Assembly: GCF_008364685.1 (NCBI RefSeq)
Contig: NZ_VTTL01000010.1
Span: forward strand, 62,001-126,000
Length of the DNA: 64,000 nucleotides
Direction: 5' to 3'
From: Xanthobacter oligotrophicus
GTDB lineage: Bacteria > Pseudomonadota > Alphaproteobacteria > Rhizobiales > Xanthobacteraceae
Position 1 is the first letter of the stretch; each line of letters begins with the position of its first letter. Below the pieces are notes generated by a model that ran no database searches, was not told the origin of the DNA, and saw only the letters and a list, made by a program, of their open reading frames with translations. The translations under genes and the position numbers were made by a program. Shown here piece by piece: positions 11,721-22,651 of this stretch.

Positions 11721-11767
11721 GTGGCGGACGCGCTGGGGTTGAGACAACCAGCGCGGTCTTCCGCCAC
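11721..11767 (+). terminator. Hairpin after anmK
   Basis: GTGGCGGA plus CGCGCTGG (11721-11736) pair with CCAGCGCG (11748-11755) and TCCGCCAC (11760-11767), leaving a 4-base bulge. The stem is strong and directly follows the stop codon. It has no clear T-run, so termination is likely but unproven. Confidence 0.5.
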
Positions 11768-11885
11768 CGACGCCAAGGCCGCGAAATCCTGAGGGACTCC
11801 CGTCGCGACAAGGTGCATGCGGCAGCGGTTCAGCTTAGTCTTCCGCAAAACCGGGGCGTCACATCCGGTCGAGGCGGGGGGATCG

Positions 11886-13487
11886 ATGGGCAAGCTGAAG
11901 CGCGAGATCGGGCTGATCGGCCTCACCTTCGTGGCCGTGAGCGGCATCATCGGTTCCGGCTGGCTGTTCGCCCCGCTGCTGGCCGCCCAGCACGCGGGCC
12001 CCGCCGCTTTGATCGCGTGGGTCATCGGCGGCGCTGCCATGCTGCTGTTTGCCCTTACGTTCGCGGAAATCTCGGCCATGCTGCCGGTGGCCGGCGGCAT
12101 TGCGCGCGTTCCCCAGTTCAGCCACGGCAATGTGGTGGCCATGGCCATGGGGTGGAGCGCCTGGGTGGGCTACAACACCACCGCCCCCATCGAGGTGGAG
12201 GCCATGCTGCGCTACCTCGGCCCGCACCTGAGCTGGCTTTATACCGCTCCGGGCAGCGGCACCCTGTCGTGGGCGGGGGTGGCCGTGGCGGGGCTGATGA
12301 TGGTCTGCTTCACCGTCATCAATGCCTTCGGCGTGCGCTTCTTCACCCGCGTGAACACCGCCATCACCTGGCTGAAGATCGCCATTCCCCTCGTCGTCAT
12401 CGTGGCGCTGCTGGCGGCGCGGTTCGAGCCGGCCAACTTCACGCAAGGGAGCGGCGGGTTCGCGCCGTTCGGCGTTGCCGGCGTGCTGGCGGCGGTGTCG
12501 TCCGGGGGCATCGCCTTTTCCTTCATCGGCTTTCGCCATGCCATCGACATGGCGGGGGAGGTGAAGAACCCCGGCGTCACCATTCCCATCGCCCTCGTGC
12601 TGGCGCTGGCCATTGCCTTCGTGGTCTACGGCGGTATCCAGTTCGCCTTCACCGGCGCGCTGTTGCCGGCGGACCTCGCCCACGGCTGGGGCGCGCTGGC
12701 GCTGCCGGGGGATTTCGGGCCCCTGGGGGCGCTCGCCGCGGCGCTGGGGATGCTGTGGCTGGTGAGCCTTCTGAATTTCGGGGCGGTGGTGGGGCCGTTC
12801 GCCGGCGGCCTCGTTTCGGTGGGCTCCAATGCCCGCCTTGCCTTCGCGCTGGCGGAGAACGGCTTCTTTCCCGAGCGCTTCGCTGCGCTTTCGGCGCGCG
12901 GCGTGCCGGTGGCCGCGCTGCTGCTGAACCTCGTGTTCTCGCTTGCCGCTTTCGTGCTGCTGCCGTTCAGCGAGGTGGTGCAGCTGAATTCCTCCGCCGT
13001 CATCCTCTCCTTCGTGGTAGGGCCGGTGGCGGTGGTGGCCCTGCGCCAGCTATTGCCCGATGCGACGCGGCCGTTGCGGGTGCCGGCGGTGAAGCTGGTG
13101 GCGCCGGTGGCCTTCATCATCGCCACCTACATCATCTACTGGAGCGGATGGCCCACCGTGTGGCGCCTGGGCCTGTGCCTGCTGGCGGGGCTGGTGCTGT
13201 TCCTGTTCCATGCCCGCCATCGCGCCGCCGGCAGCCTGGACCTTGCGGAAGCGGTGTGGCTCGCGCCCTACCTTGGCGGTCTCGGGCTGGTGTCGTTCCT
13301 CGGCAGCTTTGGGGGCACGGGTCTCATCCCCTTCGGCTGGGACCTGTTGGTGCTGGCCGCGCTCGGGGGCGGGGCGTTCGCGCTGGCGGTGCGGGCACGG
13401 CTAAGCCAGCTGAAGTTCGATCGCTACATGAGCGAGGAACGGGTCCTGGATGCGGCCACGGAGGAGCAGCCGGAGGTCCGGGTCTAG
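11886..13487 (+). CDS. APC family amino acid permease
   Basis: The 533-residue inner-membrane protein has about 12-14 hydrophobic segments. The first reads GLIGLTFVAVSGIIGSGWLFAP, where the GxxGSGW motif of amino acid/polyamine/organocation transporters contacts the substrate carboxylate and amine. SGGIAFSFIGFRHAIDMAGEVKNPG corresponds to the conserved helix 6 region followed by the E-x-KNP loop. The ATG at 11886 has a G-rich site (GGCGGGGGGATCG) ahead of it and gives a sensible N-terminus. The substrate cannot be read from sequence; no metabolic partner gene is adjacent. It ends at a bidirectional terminator. Confidence 0.88.
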   Translation: MGKLKREIGLIGLTFVAVSGIIGSGWLFAPLLAAQHAGPAALIAWVIGGAAMLLFALTFAEISAMLPVAGGIARVPQFSHGNVVAMAMGWSAWVGYNTTAPIEVEAMLRYLGPHLSWLYTAPGSGTLSWAGVAVAGLMMVCFTVINAFGVRFFTRVNTAITWLKIAIPLVVIVALLAARFEPANFTQGSGGFAPFGVAGVLAAVSSGGIAFSFIGFRHAIDMAGEVKNPGVTIPIALVLALAIAFVVYGGIQFAFTGALLPADLAHGWGALALPGDFGPLGALAAALGMLWLVSLLNFGAVVGPFAGGLVSVGSNARLAFALAENGFFPERFAALSARGVPVAALLLNLVFSLAAFVLLPFSEVVQLNSSAVILSFVVGPVAVVALRQLLPDATRPLRVPAVKLVAPVAFIIATYIIYWSGWPTVWRLGLCLLAGLVLFLFHARHRAAGSLDLAEAVWLAPYLGGLGLVSFLGSFGGTGLIPFGWDLLVLAALGGGAFALAVRARLSQLKFDRYMSEERVLDAATEEQPEVRV

Positions 13488-13505
13488 AGCACGTCTTTTA
13501 GCAAA

Positions 13506-13532
13506 AACGGCCGGTCCCCAGGACCGGCCGTT
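13506..13532. terminator. Bidirectional terminator between permease and hydrolase
   Basis: AACGGCCGGTCC (13506-13517) and GGACCGGCCGTT (13521-13532) form a perfect 12-bp stem with a 3-base loop. On the minus strand the stem is followed by TTTTT-type residues from the AAAAA at 13503-13507, so it is best suited to stop the leftward hydrolase gene. It also lies just after the rightward permease. Confidence 0.85.
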
Positions 13533-13564
13533 CATGAAAGTCGGGACAGCGATAAGCATCGCCC

Positions 13565-14236
13565 TCAGGCGGCGCTGTCCTTGCTGTCCTTGCGGGTGCC
13601 GGGCAGGCGCTTGTCGAGATAGGTGCCGACCACGCCCATGAGGTCCTCGGTCTTGCCGTCGAAGAAGTGGTTGGCGCCGGGCACCACCTGCTGCTCGATG
13701 ACGATGCCCTTCTGCGTCTTCAGCTTCTCCACCAGCGTCTGCACCGCGGAGGTGGGCACCACCGCATCCTTGTCGCCATGGACGAACAGGCCGGAGGACG
13801 GGCAGGGGGCGAGGAAGGAGAAGTCGTAGAGGTTCGCCGGCGCGGCGATGGAGATGAAGCCCTCCACCTCCGGGCGGCGCATGAGCAGCTGCATGCCGAT
13901 CCACGCGCCGAAGGAGAAGCCGGCGATCCAGCACGCCCGCGCATCCGGATTGACCGACTGGGCCCAGTCGAGCGCGGCCGCGGCGTCGGACAATTCGCCC
14001 GTGCCGTGGTCGAACGACCCCTGGGAGCGGCCGACGCCCCGGAAATTGAAGCGCAGCACCGAGAAGCCGCGGTTCGCGAACTGGTAATACAGGTTGTACA
14101 CGACAGGATTGTTCATCGTCCCGCCGAACTGCGGGTGCGGATGAAGAATGATGGCGATGGGCGCATTGCGGGTCTTGGCGGGCTGGTAGCGGCCTTCAAG
14201 GCGCCCCTTTTCGCCGGGGAAGATCACTTCTGGCAT
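13565..14236 (-). CDS. Alpha/beta hydrolase (dienelactone hydrolase-like)
   Basis: The 223-residue protein has the oxyanion region HPHPQFGGTMNN, the nucleophile elbow GFSFGAWIG (serine in the centre), an acid in VHGDKDAVVP and a histidine in PGANHFF. It is therefore a complete Ser-Asp-His hydrolase of the small cytosolic alpha/beta type. The ATG at 14236 (MPEVIFPGEKG) is preferred over one nine codons upstream because family members begin like this. It is divergent from the suf operon and shares the 310-base regulatory gap that holds the iron box. The substrate is unknown. Confidence 0.85.
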   Translation of the reverse strand: MPEVIFPGEKGRLEGRYQPAKTRNAPIAIILHPHPQFGGTMNNPVVYNLYYQFANRGFSVLRFNFRGVGRSQGSFDHGTGELSDAAAALDWAQSVNPDARACWIAGFSFGAWIGMQLLMRRPEVEGFISIAAPANLYDFSFLAPCPSSGLFVHGDKDAVVPTSAVQTLVEKLKTQKGIVIEQQVVPGANHFFDGKTEDLMGVVGTYLDKRLPGTRKDSKDSAA

Positions 14237-14361
14237 GGAAGTTTTACAACCTCTGGGTGGCAATGACGCACAGGATGAAGCGGAACCCGCCCGGAAAGCG
14301 CGACTCTCGGGGACGAACCCGCCAGCATCACCCTAACGACTTGACGCCGAAACGGTAATGC

Positions 14362-14390
14362 TTGACTTACAGATCGGAACGACCTATCGA
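14362..14390 (+). promoter_or_regulatory. Predicted suf operon promoter
   Basis: TTGACT (14362-14367) and TATCGA (14385-14390) are spaced by exactly 17 bases, a good sigma-70-type match at the -35 hexamer and a fair one at -10. Transcription would begin about 14397, inside the ICE-type palindrome, and leave a leader of about 150 bases before the first suf gene. Confidence 0.6.
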
Positions 14391-14407
14391 TTTAGAATAA
14401 TTCTAAT
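14391..14407. promoter_or_regulatory. ICE/Irr-type iron control box
   Basis: TTTAGAA-TAA-TTCTAAT matches the rhizobial iron control element TTTAGAA-N3-TTCTAAA with one mismatch. Irr binds such boxes when iron and haem are scarce and represses iron-demanding genes or activates uptake genes, depending on position. Here the box abuts the predicted -10 and covers the likely start site, the position expected for repression of the suf operon. The site also lies 155 bases upstream of the divergent hydrolase. Confidence 0.75.
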
Positions 14408-14546
14408 CTGTTCCTGCCGGCTGCGCGAACCGTAGGGCGCTGCAATGCGGGATCGGGTGAAGTTTGAGCTATGACCGAGATTGCCGGCAATTGCAAGTCT
14501 GGCGCGGGTCCGGAGCGTGTTTCGCGCAAGGGGCCAGGAGGCGGAG

Positions 14547-15806
14547 ATGAGCGCGGGCGGCATCTTCAGGTCGCATGATCTGGGATCGCAAGATCGGTCT
14601 GAGGCCGGGGCAACTGCGCCCACGGCCAATGCTGCCGTGCGCCGCGCCTATCTCGATCACAATGCCACCAGCCCCCTGAAGCGCGAAGCTCGGGACGCCA
14701 TGCTGGCCGCGCTGGAATGCGTGGGCAACGCATCGTCCGTCCATGCCGATGGCCGCGCCGCCCGGGCGCGCATGGAGGCGGCGCGGGCTCAGGTGGCCCG
14801 CCTTGTCGGCGCGTCGCCCCGTGGGGTGGTGTTCACCTCGGGCGCCACGGAAGCGGCCGCGCTGGCGCTGCATCCGGCGGTGGAGATGGCCGGCCGGCCG
14901 AAGCCTTGCCATGTGCTGCTCATGAGCGCCGTGGAGCATCCCGCCGTGCTGCGCGGCCATCGCTTTGCCGCCGAGGCGGTGGAGATGCTGCCCGTGGACG
15001 GCGCCGGCCGCCTTGATCTCGACGCGCTGGAGGCATCGCTCGCCCGCCATGCCGCCGCCGGCCGCCGCGCTTTGCTGGCGCTGATGGCCGCCAACAACGA
15101 GACCGGCGTGGTCCAGCCCGTGGCCGAGGCCGCGCGGCTGGTGAAGGCGCGCGACGGCGTGGTGTTCTGCGATGCCGTGCAGGCCGCCGGGCGCCTGCCG
15201 CTGGACATGGCCGCGCTGGGCGTGGATTTCCTCAGCCTCTCCGCCCACAAGATGGGCGGCCCGCAGGGGGCCGGCGCGCTGGTCGCCGCCGGGCCGGATG
15301 ATCGCACCCCGGCCCTCATCGCCGGTGGCGGGCAGGAGCGCAGCCGCCGCGCGGGCACCGAGAATGGCCCGGCCATCGTCGGCTTCGGCGCCGTCGCCGG
15401 CGTGGCGCGCGCCGACCTTGCCGCCGAGGCCACCCGGCTTGCGAGCTTGCGCGATGCGCTGGAACGGGCTGTGCTGGCCGGCGTTCCCGATGCAGAGGTC
15501 ATCGGCCTTGGGGCGGAGCGGCTGCCCAATACCAGCATGCTCACTTTTGCCGGACTTCGGGCCGAAACACTGGTGATCGCGCTCGACCTTGCCCACGTAA
15601 GTGTTAGTGCGGGCTCGGCCTGCTCCTCGGGCAAGGTGGGCGCCTCCCACGTGCTGTCGGCCATGGGTGTTCCCGAAGCACGCGCGGCGGGTGCCATCCG
15701 CCTCTCGCTGGGCTGGTCCAGCACCCGGCAGGATGTGGAGGAGGCCGTGGCGGCCTTGCAAAAGGTGGTGCCGCACCTGAGAAGCCGCGCGGTACGCGCG
15801 GCATAG
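14547..15806 (+). CDS. Cysteine desulfurase, NifS/IscS type (group I), first gene of the suf operon
   Basis: This PLP enzyme takes sulfur from cysteine for Fe-S assembly. The 419-residue protein shows AYLDHNATSP near the N-terminus, the PLP lysine in SLSAHKMGGPQGAGAL (K235) and the mobile catalytic cysteine in SAGSACSSGKVGASHVL (C359). The long flexible SxxC loop marks group I (IscS/NifS), unlike the SufS-type enzyme encoded later in the same operon. AGGAGGCGGAG precedes the ATG at 14547. An N-terminal extension of about 35 residues precedes the family core. sufB follows after a 139-base spacer with GC-rich palindromes. Confidence 0.93.
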   Translation: MSAGGIFRSHDLGSQDRSEAGATAPTANAAVRRAYLDHNATSPLKREARDAMLAALECVGNASSVHADGRAARARMEAARAQVARLVGASPRGVVFTSGATEAAALALHPAVEMAGRPKPCHVLLMSAVEHPAVLRGHRFAAEAVEMLPVDGAGRLDLDALEASLARHAAAGRRALLALMAANNETGVVQPVAEAARLVKARDGVVFCDAVQAAGRLPLDMAALGVDFLSLSAHKMGGPQGAGALVAAGPDDRTPALIAGGGQERSRRAGTENGPAIVGFGAVAGVARADLAAEATRLASLRDALERAVLAGVPDAEVIGLGAERLPNTSMLTFAGLRAETLVIALDLAHVSVSAGSACSSGKVGASHVLSAMGVPEARAAGAIRLSLGWSSTRQDVEEAVAALQKVVPHLRSRAVRAA

Positions 15807-15883
15807 AAACAAAAAGAGCTGGAAGCCGCGCGGGGCGCGGCTGAGAGGCAGAGAGTTCAGGACCCGCGCGTTACGCGCGGCAT
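15785..15883. repeat. GC-rich palindromic units between desulfurase and sufB
   Basis: CCGCGCGGTACGCGCGGCAT (15785-15804) recurs almost exactly at 15863-15883, and a related CCGCGCGGGGCGCGG lies between them near 15826. Each can fold on itself. They fill the desulfurase-sufB spacer and could modulate transcript stability or partial read-through inside the operon. Confidence 0.5.
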
Positions 15884-15945
15884 GAGACACAGGACGTGAA
15901 CTTGACCCGCGGGCCTTGACCCCGCGCGGGAGAGGAGAAGAGAAG

Positions 15946-17417
<1,472 letters not shown>

Positions 17418-17418
<1 letters not shown>

Positions 17419-17858
17419 TGGTGGGCGTGCGGATAGCTCTTGCAGTATCCGCGTGGCTGATCGCGGGTGCCGGAGCTGCGGTCGCTTGCTCCTGTTCTCA
17501 GCCTCCCGCCCATGTGAAAGGGCGTGAGGCCATTGAGGCATGGCAGCTCGAAGCAGCCGAGACGGTCGTTCGCGGGCGCGTCACCCAGATGACAGCAGGT
17601 GCGAACGCCACACTTGATGGCAAGCCGGTTGTTCGGGCCGATTTTGTTGTCGACGAGGTCGTAAAGGGAGAGATCGGCGGCCGACAGCTTCGGCTGGTGA
17701 CTCTGTTCGGCCTCGGTGACTGCGGCTCCGCTGGCCTGCTGCTCACGGCCATCGGCTGGAACCGGCCGGTCCGCATCGAGGTGAAGGCCCTCCCGGGGGC
17801 CGACGACTATTTCATCCATTCCTGCGGCTACGGGGTCGTGGAACCCCCGCAGCGCTGA
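17418..17858 (+). CDS. Secreted CSC-motif (netrin/TIMP-like) protein inside the suf operon
   Basis: The 146-residue product starts with a clear signal peptide (VRIALAVSAWLIAGAGAAVA), and the mature protein begins with CSCSQPP. A CxC at the mature N-terminus, a beta-rich middle (AAETVVRGRVTQM..VVRADFVVDEVVKGEIGG) and two further cysteines (GLGDCGSAG and FIHSCGYG) resemble bacterial NTR/TIMP-like domains. In these, CxC pairs with two downstream cysteines. The protein should act in the periplasm or outside, whereas all other Suf proteins are cytosolic. Its start overlaps the sufB stop (TGATG) and sufC follows 44 bases later, so it is co-transcribed. A lipoprotein form is possible, but no clean lipobox is seen. 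Function unknown. Confidence 0.72.
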
Positions 17859-17902
17859 CATTTCCGCCCGGCCCTGCCGTGGCGCACCAACGGACACAGC
17901 AC

Positions 17903-18648
<746 letters not shown>

Positions 18649-18652
<4 letters not shown>

Positions 18653-20001
18653 GCGCGGCCATGAACATTCCCGTTCGTCCTGCCCGCACACCGGCTGAAG
18701 ACGCCATCGCCGCCACGCTCCAGGCCCGGCTCGCCGTCGCGGCCGGGCAGGGGGGCCTTGACGGGCGTCTCGGCGAGCTGAGCGCCGATGCCCTCGAGGC
18801 CTTCCGCACCCACGGCCTGCCCAACCGGCGCGTGGAGGAGTGGAAATACACCGACCTGCGCGCGGCGGTGCGCGACTTCCCCCCGCTCGCCGGCACCCCC
18901 GGCGCGGCGGACGAGGCGGAAGCCGCCGCCCTCGCCCTCGACGTGCCCCATGCGGCGCGCATCCTGTTCGTGAGCGGGGCGCTGGCGCGCGGGGCCTCCA
19001 ACTTCGCCGGCCTGCCCGCTGGGGTTTCGGCGCTGCCGCTCGACGCGGCCACGGCGGCGAACGATCCGCTGCTGGACCGCATCGGCTCGCTCCAGCCGGA
19101 TCGCTATGACGGCGCGCTGGCGCTGAACACCGGCTTCCTCGGCGAGGGGCTGGTGGTGAAGGTGGATGCCGGCACCAAGGCGGCAAAGCCGGTGCATCTG
19201 GCCCATGTCTTCCCGGCGGCGGAGGCTGTCGCCGGCTTCACCCGCACCGTGGTGGTGGTGGGCGAGGGCGCCGAGCTGACGCTGGTGGAAAGCTTCGCCG
19301 GCCGCGATGGCGTCGCCTACCAGGCCAACCACGCCATGGAACTGGTGTTGGGCGATGGCGCCACCGTCAACCTGGTGCGGTTGCAGGAAGAGGGCGCGGC
19401 GGCGCTCCATCTCGGCACGCTCATGGTGGAGCTGGGCCGCACGGCGAAGCTCAACGTGTTCTCGCTGGTGCAGGGCGCGGCGCTGTCGCGGCATTCCGTC
19501 TACGGCCGCTTCGCCGGCACCGGCACCCATCTGGGGGTGCGGGGCGCCACCCTGCTGAAGGGCCGCCAGCACGCCGACACCACCATGTTCATCGACCATG
19601 CGGTGGCGGGCTGCGAGAGCCGGGAACTGTTCAAGACCGTGCTCTCGGACGAGGCCCACGGCGTGTTCCAGGGCAAGATCGTGGTGCGGCGCGATGCCCA
19701 GAAGACGGACGGGCGCATGATGAGCCAGTCTCTGCTGCTGAGCGACAACGCGGAGATGGACAACAAGCCCGAGCTTGAGATCTTCGCCGACGACGTGCAG
19801 TGCGGCCACGGCGCCACGGTGGGCACGCTGGACGACAAGATGCTGTTCTACCTGCGCTCGCGCGGCCTGCCGCTGAAGGATGCCGAGCGCCTGCTCATCC
19901 AGGCCTTCGTGGGCGAGGCCGTGGAATATGTGGAGGACGAGGCCCTGCGCGAGATCCTTCTCGCCCGCATGGTGGCTTGGCTGGAGAAGCGGGCGGCCTG
20001 A
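18649..20001 (+). CDS. sufD: Fe-S cluster assembly protein SufD
   Basis: SufD pairs with SufB in the scaffold and is needed for iron acquisition. The product (450 residues from GTG 18649, or 446 from ATG 18661) has the SufD hallmark RRVEEWKYTDLR near residue 60, a beta-helix core, and the C-terminal CGHGATVGTLDDKMLFYLRSRGL, where the conserved His/Cys sit. The GTG start is preferred because AGGA lies 6 bases upstream and it overlaps the sufC stop (GTGA); the ATG four codons later lacks a ribosome site. sufS follows after a repeat-containing gap. Confidence 0.95.
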
Positions 20002-20056
20002 GGGGGGATAAGGACCATCGCCACTCAGTTTGGGTGATCCCCGTGAAGTGAAACTT

Positions 20057-20167
20057 CGTCATGGCCGGGCTTGTCCCGGCCATCCACGCGGTGAGGCTGG
20101 AAGAGCTTTAGTAGGCCGTTGCGAGCGGCTCGGCGTGGATGCCCGGCACGAGGCCGGGCATGACGGC
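20057..20167. repeat. B-family intergenic palindrome (CGTCATGGCCGGG type) between sufD and sufS
   Basis: A left arm with ATGGCCGGG-CTTGT-CCCGGCCAT (20061-20083) and a right arm with ATGCCCGGC-ACGAG-GCCGGGCAT (20139-20161) form two hairpins. The whole is bounded by CGTCATGG at one end and CATGACGG at the other, with CATCCACG/CGTGGATG as inner inverted repeats. A second, longer copy lies at 43439-43608. Such doublets are widespread in Hyphomicrobiales intergenic DNA. It fills most of the 226-base sufD-sufS gap. Confidence 0.75.
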
Positions 20168-20227
20168 GGGATTGCAGGAGTGCAGGCCCTGAGTTTTCAA
20201 ACGAGCTCTTAGCAAGGACGTTTTGCC

Positions 20228-21475
20228 ATGACGCATATTCACCCCGCCGTGCGCAACGGCAGCTTCGACGTGGAGGCCGTGCGCGCCGATTTTCCGGCGC
20301 TGTCGCTGGAGGTGAACGGCCATCCGCTCACCTATCTGGACAATGCCGCCTCCGCCCAGAAGCCGCGGCAGGTGATCCAGCGCATGGTCACCGCCTACGA
20401 GCGGGAATATTCCAACGTCCACCGCGGCCTGCACTATCTGGCCAACGCCGCCACCGAGGCCTTCGAGCAGGCCCGCGAGAGCGTGCGCGGCTTCCTCAAC
20501 GCGGCGTCCGTGGACGAGATCATCTTCACCCGCTCGGGCACCGGGGCCATCAACACGGTGGCCAGCTCCCTCGGCCAGTCCATCGAGCCGGGCGACGAAA
20601 TCGTGCTCTCCATCATGGAGCACCATTCCAACATCGTGCCGTGGCACTTCCTGCGCGAGCGCAAGGGCGCGGTGATCAAGTGGGCGCCGGTGCGCGAGGA
20701 CGGTTCGTTCGACTTCGAGGCGTTCAAGGGCCTGCTCACCGAGCGCACCAGGATCGTCGCCATCACCCAGATGTCCAACGTGCTGGGCACGGTGACGCCC
20801 ATCAAGGAAATCGCGGCGGCGGCCCATGCGGTGGGGGCCAAGGTGCTGGTGGACGGCTGCCAGTCCATCGTCCACATGCCCGTGGACGTGCGCGACCTCG
20901 ATGTGGATTTCTTCGCCGTCACCGGCCACAAGCTCTATGCGCCCACCGGCATCGGCGTGCTCTACGGCAAGCTCGACCTTCTGGCGCAGATGCCGCCCTA
21001 TGAAGGTGGCGGCGAGATGATCCGCGAGGTCACGGAAGATTACGTGACCTATGGCGTGCCGCCCCACAGATTTGAAGCTGGAACTCCTCCAATTGTTCAG
21101 GCCATCGGGCTCGGCGCGGCGGTGGACTATGTGAACTCCATCGGCCGCGAGCGCATCGCCGCCCACGAGCACGACCTTTCCGTCTATGCCCACGAACGCT
21201 TGGGAGCGCTCAATTCCCTGCGCATCATCGGCACCGCGCCGGGCAAGGGCGGCATCATTTCCTTCGAGATGAAGGGCGCCCATCCGCACGATGTGGCCAC
21301 CATCATCGACCGCTACGGTGTTGCAGTGCGAGCCGGCACCCATTGCGCCCAGCCGCTTTTGGCCCGATATGGGACAACAGCGACGTGCCGCGCATCCTTT
21401 GCCCTTTACAACACGCGCGCCGACGTGGACCGTCTGGTGGACGCCCTCGTCAAGGCGCAGGATTTGTTCGCATGA
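20228..21475 (+). CDS. sufS: Cysteine desulfurase SufS (group II)
   Basis: SufS mobilises sulfur from cysteine for the SufBCD scaffold. The 415-residue protein has LTYLDNAASAQKP, SNVHRGLHYLAN, the PLP lysine in VTGHKLYAPTGIG (K235) and the catalytic cysteine in RAGTHCAQPLLARYG (C373). The short, ordered Cys loop and the RxGxHCAQP motif define group II. AGGACG precedes the ATG. It overlaps sufT by four bases (ATGA). No sufE or sufU sulfur acceptor gene is present in the operon. Confidence 0.97.
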   Translation: MTHIHPAVRNGSFDVEAVRADFPALSLEVNGHPLTYLDNAASAQKPRQVIQRMVTAYEREYSNVHRGLHYLANAATEAFEQARESVRGFLNAASVDEIIFTRSGTGAINTVASSLGQSIEPGDEIVLSIMEHHSNIVPWHFLRERKGAVIKWAPVREDGSFDFEAFKGLLTERTRIVAITQMSNVLGTVTPIKEIAAAAHAVGAKVLVDGCQSIVHMPVDVRDLDVDFFAVTGHKLYAPTGIGVLYGKLDLLAQMPPYEGGGEMIREVTEDYVTYGVPPHRFEAGTPPIVQAIGLGAAVDYVNSIGRERIAAHEHDLSVYAHERLGALNSLRIIGTAPGKGGIISFEMKGAHPHDVATIIDRYGVAVRAGTHCAQPLLARYGTTATCRASFALYNTRADVDRLVDALVKAQDLFA

Positions 21476-21846
21476 CCGAGACGAAGACCACCGAGCAGGC
21501 GAATATGCCGCAGATCAAGTCCTCCATTGCCGAGGCTGAGCTGGAGCGCCTGACCGACAGCATCGTCAGCGCGCTGAAGACCGTCTATGACCCGGAAATC
21601 CCCGTGGACATCTACGAGCTGGGCCTCATCTACAAGGTGGACATCGCCGACGACCACACCGTCGCCGTGGAAATGACCCTGACCACCCCCAACTGCCCCG
21701 CCGCCGCCGAGCTGCCGGGCATGGTGGAAAGCGCCGTGGCTTCGGTGCCGGGCATTTCCGACGTGAAGGTGGACATCACCTTCGACCCGCCGTGGGACCA
21801 GGGCCGCATGTCCGAGGAAGCCCGCGCCACCCTCAACCTGTGGTGA
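21472..21846 (+). CDS. sufT: SUF system Fe-S assembly protein SufT (MIP18/DUF59 family)
   Basis: SufT helps mature Fe-S proteins. The 124-residue protein has the DUF59 signature YDPEIPVDIYELGLIY (about residues 37-52) and TLTTPNCPAAAELPG, which holds the conserved cysteine. It ends with the DPPWDQGRMSEEARATLNLW block typical of this subfamily. The ATG at 21472 overlaps the sufS stop; an alternative start at 21505 would trim 11 residues. The next gene begins one base after its stop. Confidence 0.94.
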   Translation: MTETKTTEQANMPQIKSSIAEAELERLTDSIVSALKTVYDPEIPVDIYELGLIYKVDIADDHTVAVEMTLTTPNCPAAAELPGMVESAVASVPGISDVKVDITFDPPWDQGRMSEEARATLNLW

Positions 21847-21847
21847 G

Positions 21848-22291
21848 ATGACGATGGGCGGCGGCGCCTCAAAAGCTCCGCCCCCGCTCGGCCGGGTGGT
21901 GGAAACCGGCCTCTACGTGGACGACCTTGCGCGTGCCACCGCCTTCTATGAGGGCGTGCTGGGCCTCAAGCCCATGCTCTCCGACGCGCGCTTCGCCGCT
22001 TATCCCGTTGGCGATACGGTGCTGCTGCTGTTCAAGCGTGGCACGGCGGATGAGGCCATAGCGCTGCCGTTCGGCGGCGCTATCCCGCCCCATGACGGCG
22101 CCGGCCACCTGCATTTCGCCTTCGCCGTGGCGGCGGACGCCATCGAGCCGTGGCGCGCACACCTTGCGGCCCATGGCGTCGCCATCGAGGGCGAGGTGCA
22201 TTGGCCCAGGGGCTCCACCAGCCTCTATTTCCGCGATCCGGACGGCAACCTCGCCGAGATCGCCAGCCCGGGGCTCTGGGCGAATTATTGA
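21848..22291 (+). CDS. VOC (glyoxalase/bleomycin resistance) family protein
   Basis: The 147-residue protein has the vicinal oxygen chelate fold pattern: VVETGLYVDDLARATAFYEGVLGL at the start, HLHFAFAV in the middle and SLYFRDPDGNLAEIASPGLW at the end. The first-module histidine is replaced (ETGLYV), whereas HLHF and the NLAEI glutamate are retained, so metal binding is uncertain. It begins one base after the sufT stop and is presumably the last gene of the suf transcript, in the place where sufA/iscA is often found. The substrate is unknown. Confidence 0.82.
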   Translation: MTMGGGASKAPPPLGRVVETGLYVDDLARATAFYEGVLGLKPMLSDARFAAYPVGDTVLLLFKRGTADEAIALPFGGAIPPHDGAGHLHFAFAVAADAIEPWRAHLAAHGVAIEGEVHWPRGSTSLYFRDPDGNLAEIASPGLWANY

Positions 22292-22402
22292 GCGGGTGTA
22301 GCGAGTTGGAGCCCTTTCCCGCCAGCGGGAGAGGGGGGAATCCGAGACACGACCGGTCGTGGCGCCAGCCACCCTCCAACGAAAAAGGCGAGGCCAAAGA
22401 AA

Positions 22403-22428
22403 AAGGCGAGGCCTGGTGGCCTCGCCTT
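22403..22428 (-). terminator. Leftward rho-independent terminator without an obvious gene
   Basis: AAGGCGAGGCC (22403-22413), loop TGGT and GGCCTCGCCTT (22418-22428) form a perfect 11-bp stem. On the minus strand it is followed by TTTTTCTTT, a proper T-run, so the direction is leftward. A second half-copy of the arm (AAAAAGGCGAGGCC) precedes it at 22382-22395. No recognised minus-strand gene lies upstream of it, which implies a small RNA or a short peptide gene. Confidence 0.75.
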
Positions 22429-22651
22429 GTTCAATCCACGGCGTCCTGCGCTGCCTGCGGATCTAAGTCCGCTTTCAAAGCCGCGCGGCCAAGCCGCAAT
22501 GCCAATTCCGTATGCGCCAAGTGGTGTCACCAACGAGTGGCATCCACCAACAGGCGGCCTTCGGTCGGCTTTTCTTCGATTCCTCCCGAGACCCGGACCG
22601 CGTTCACCGTCCATCTGGCCGGCCGGTGACGATCCCCTTTCTTGTGCGAGA

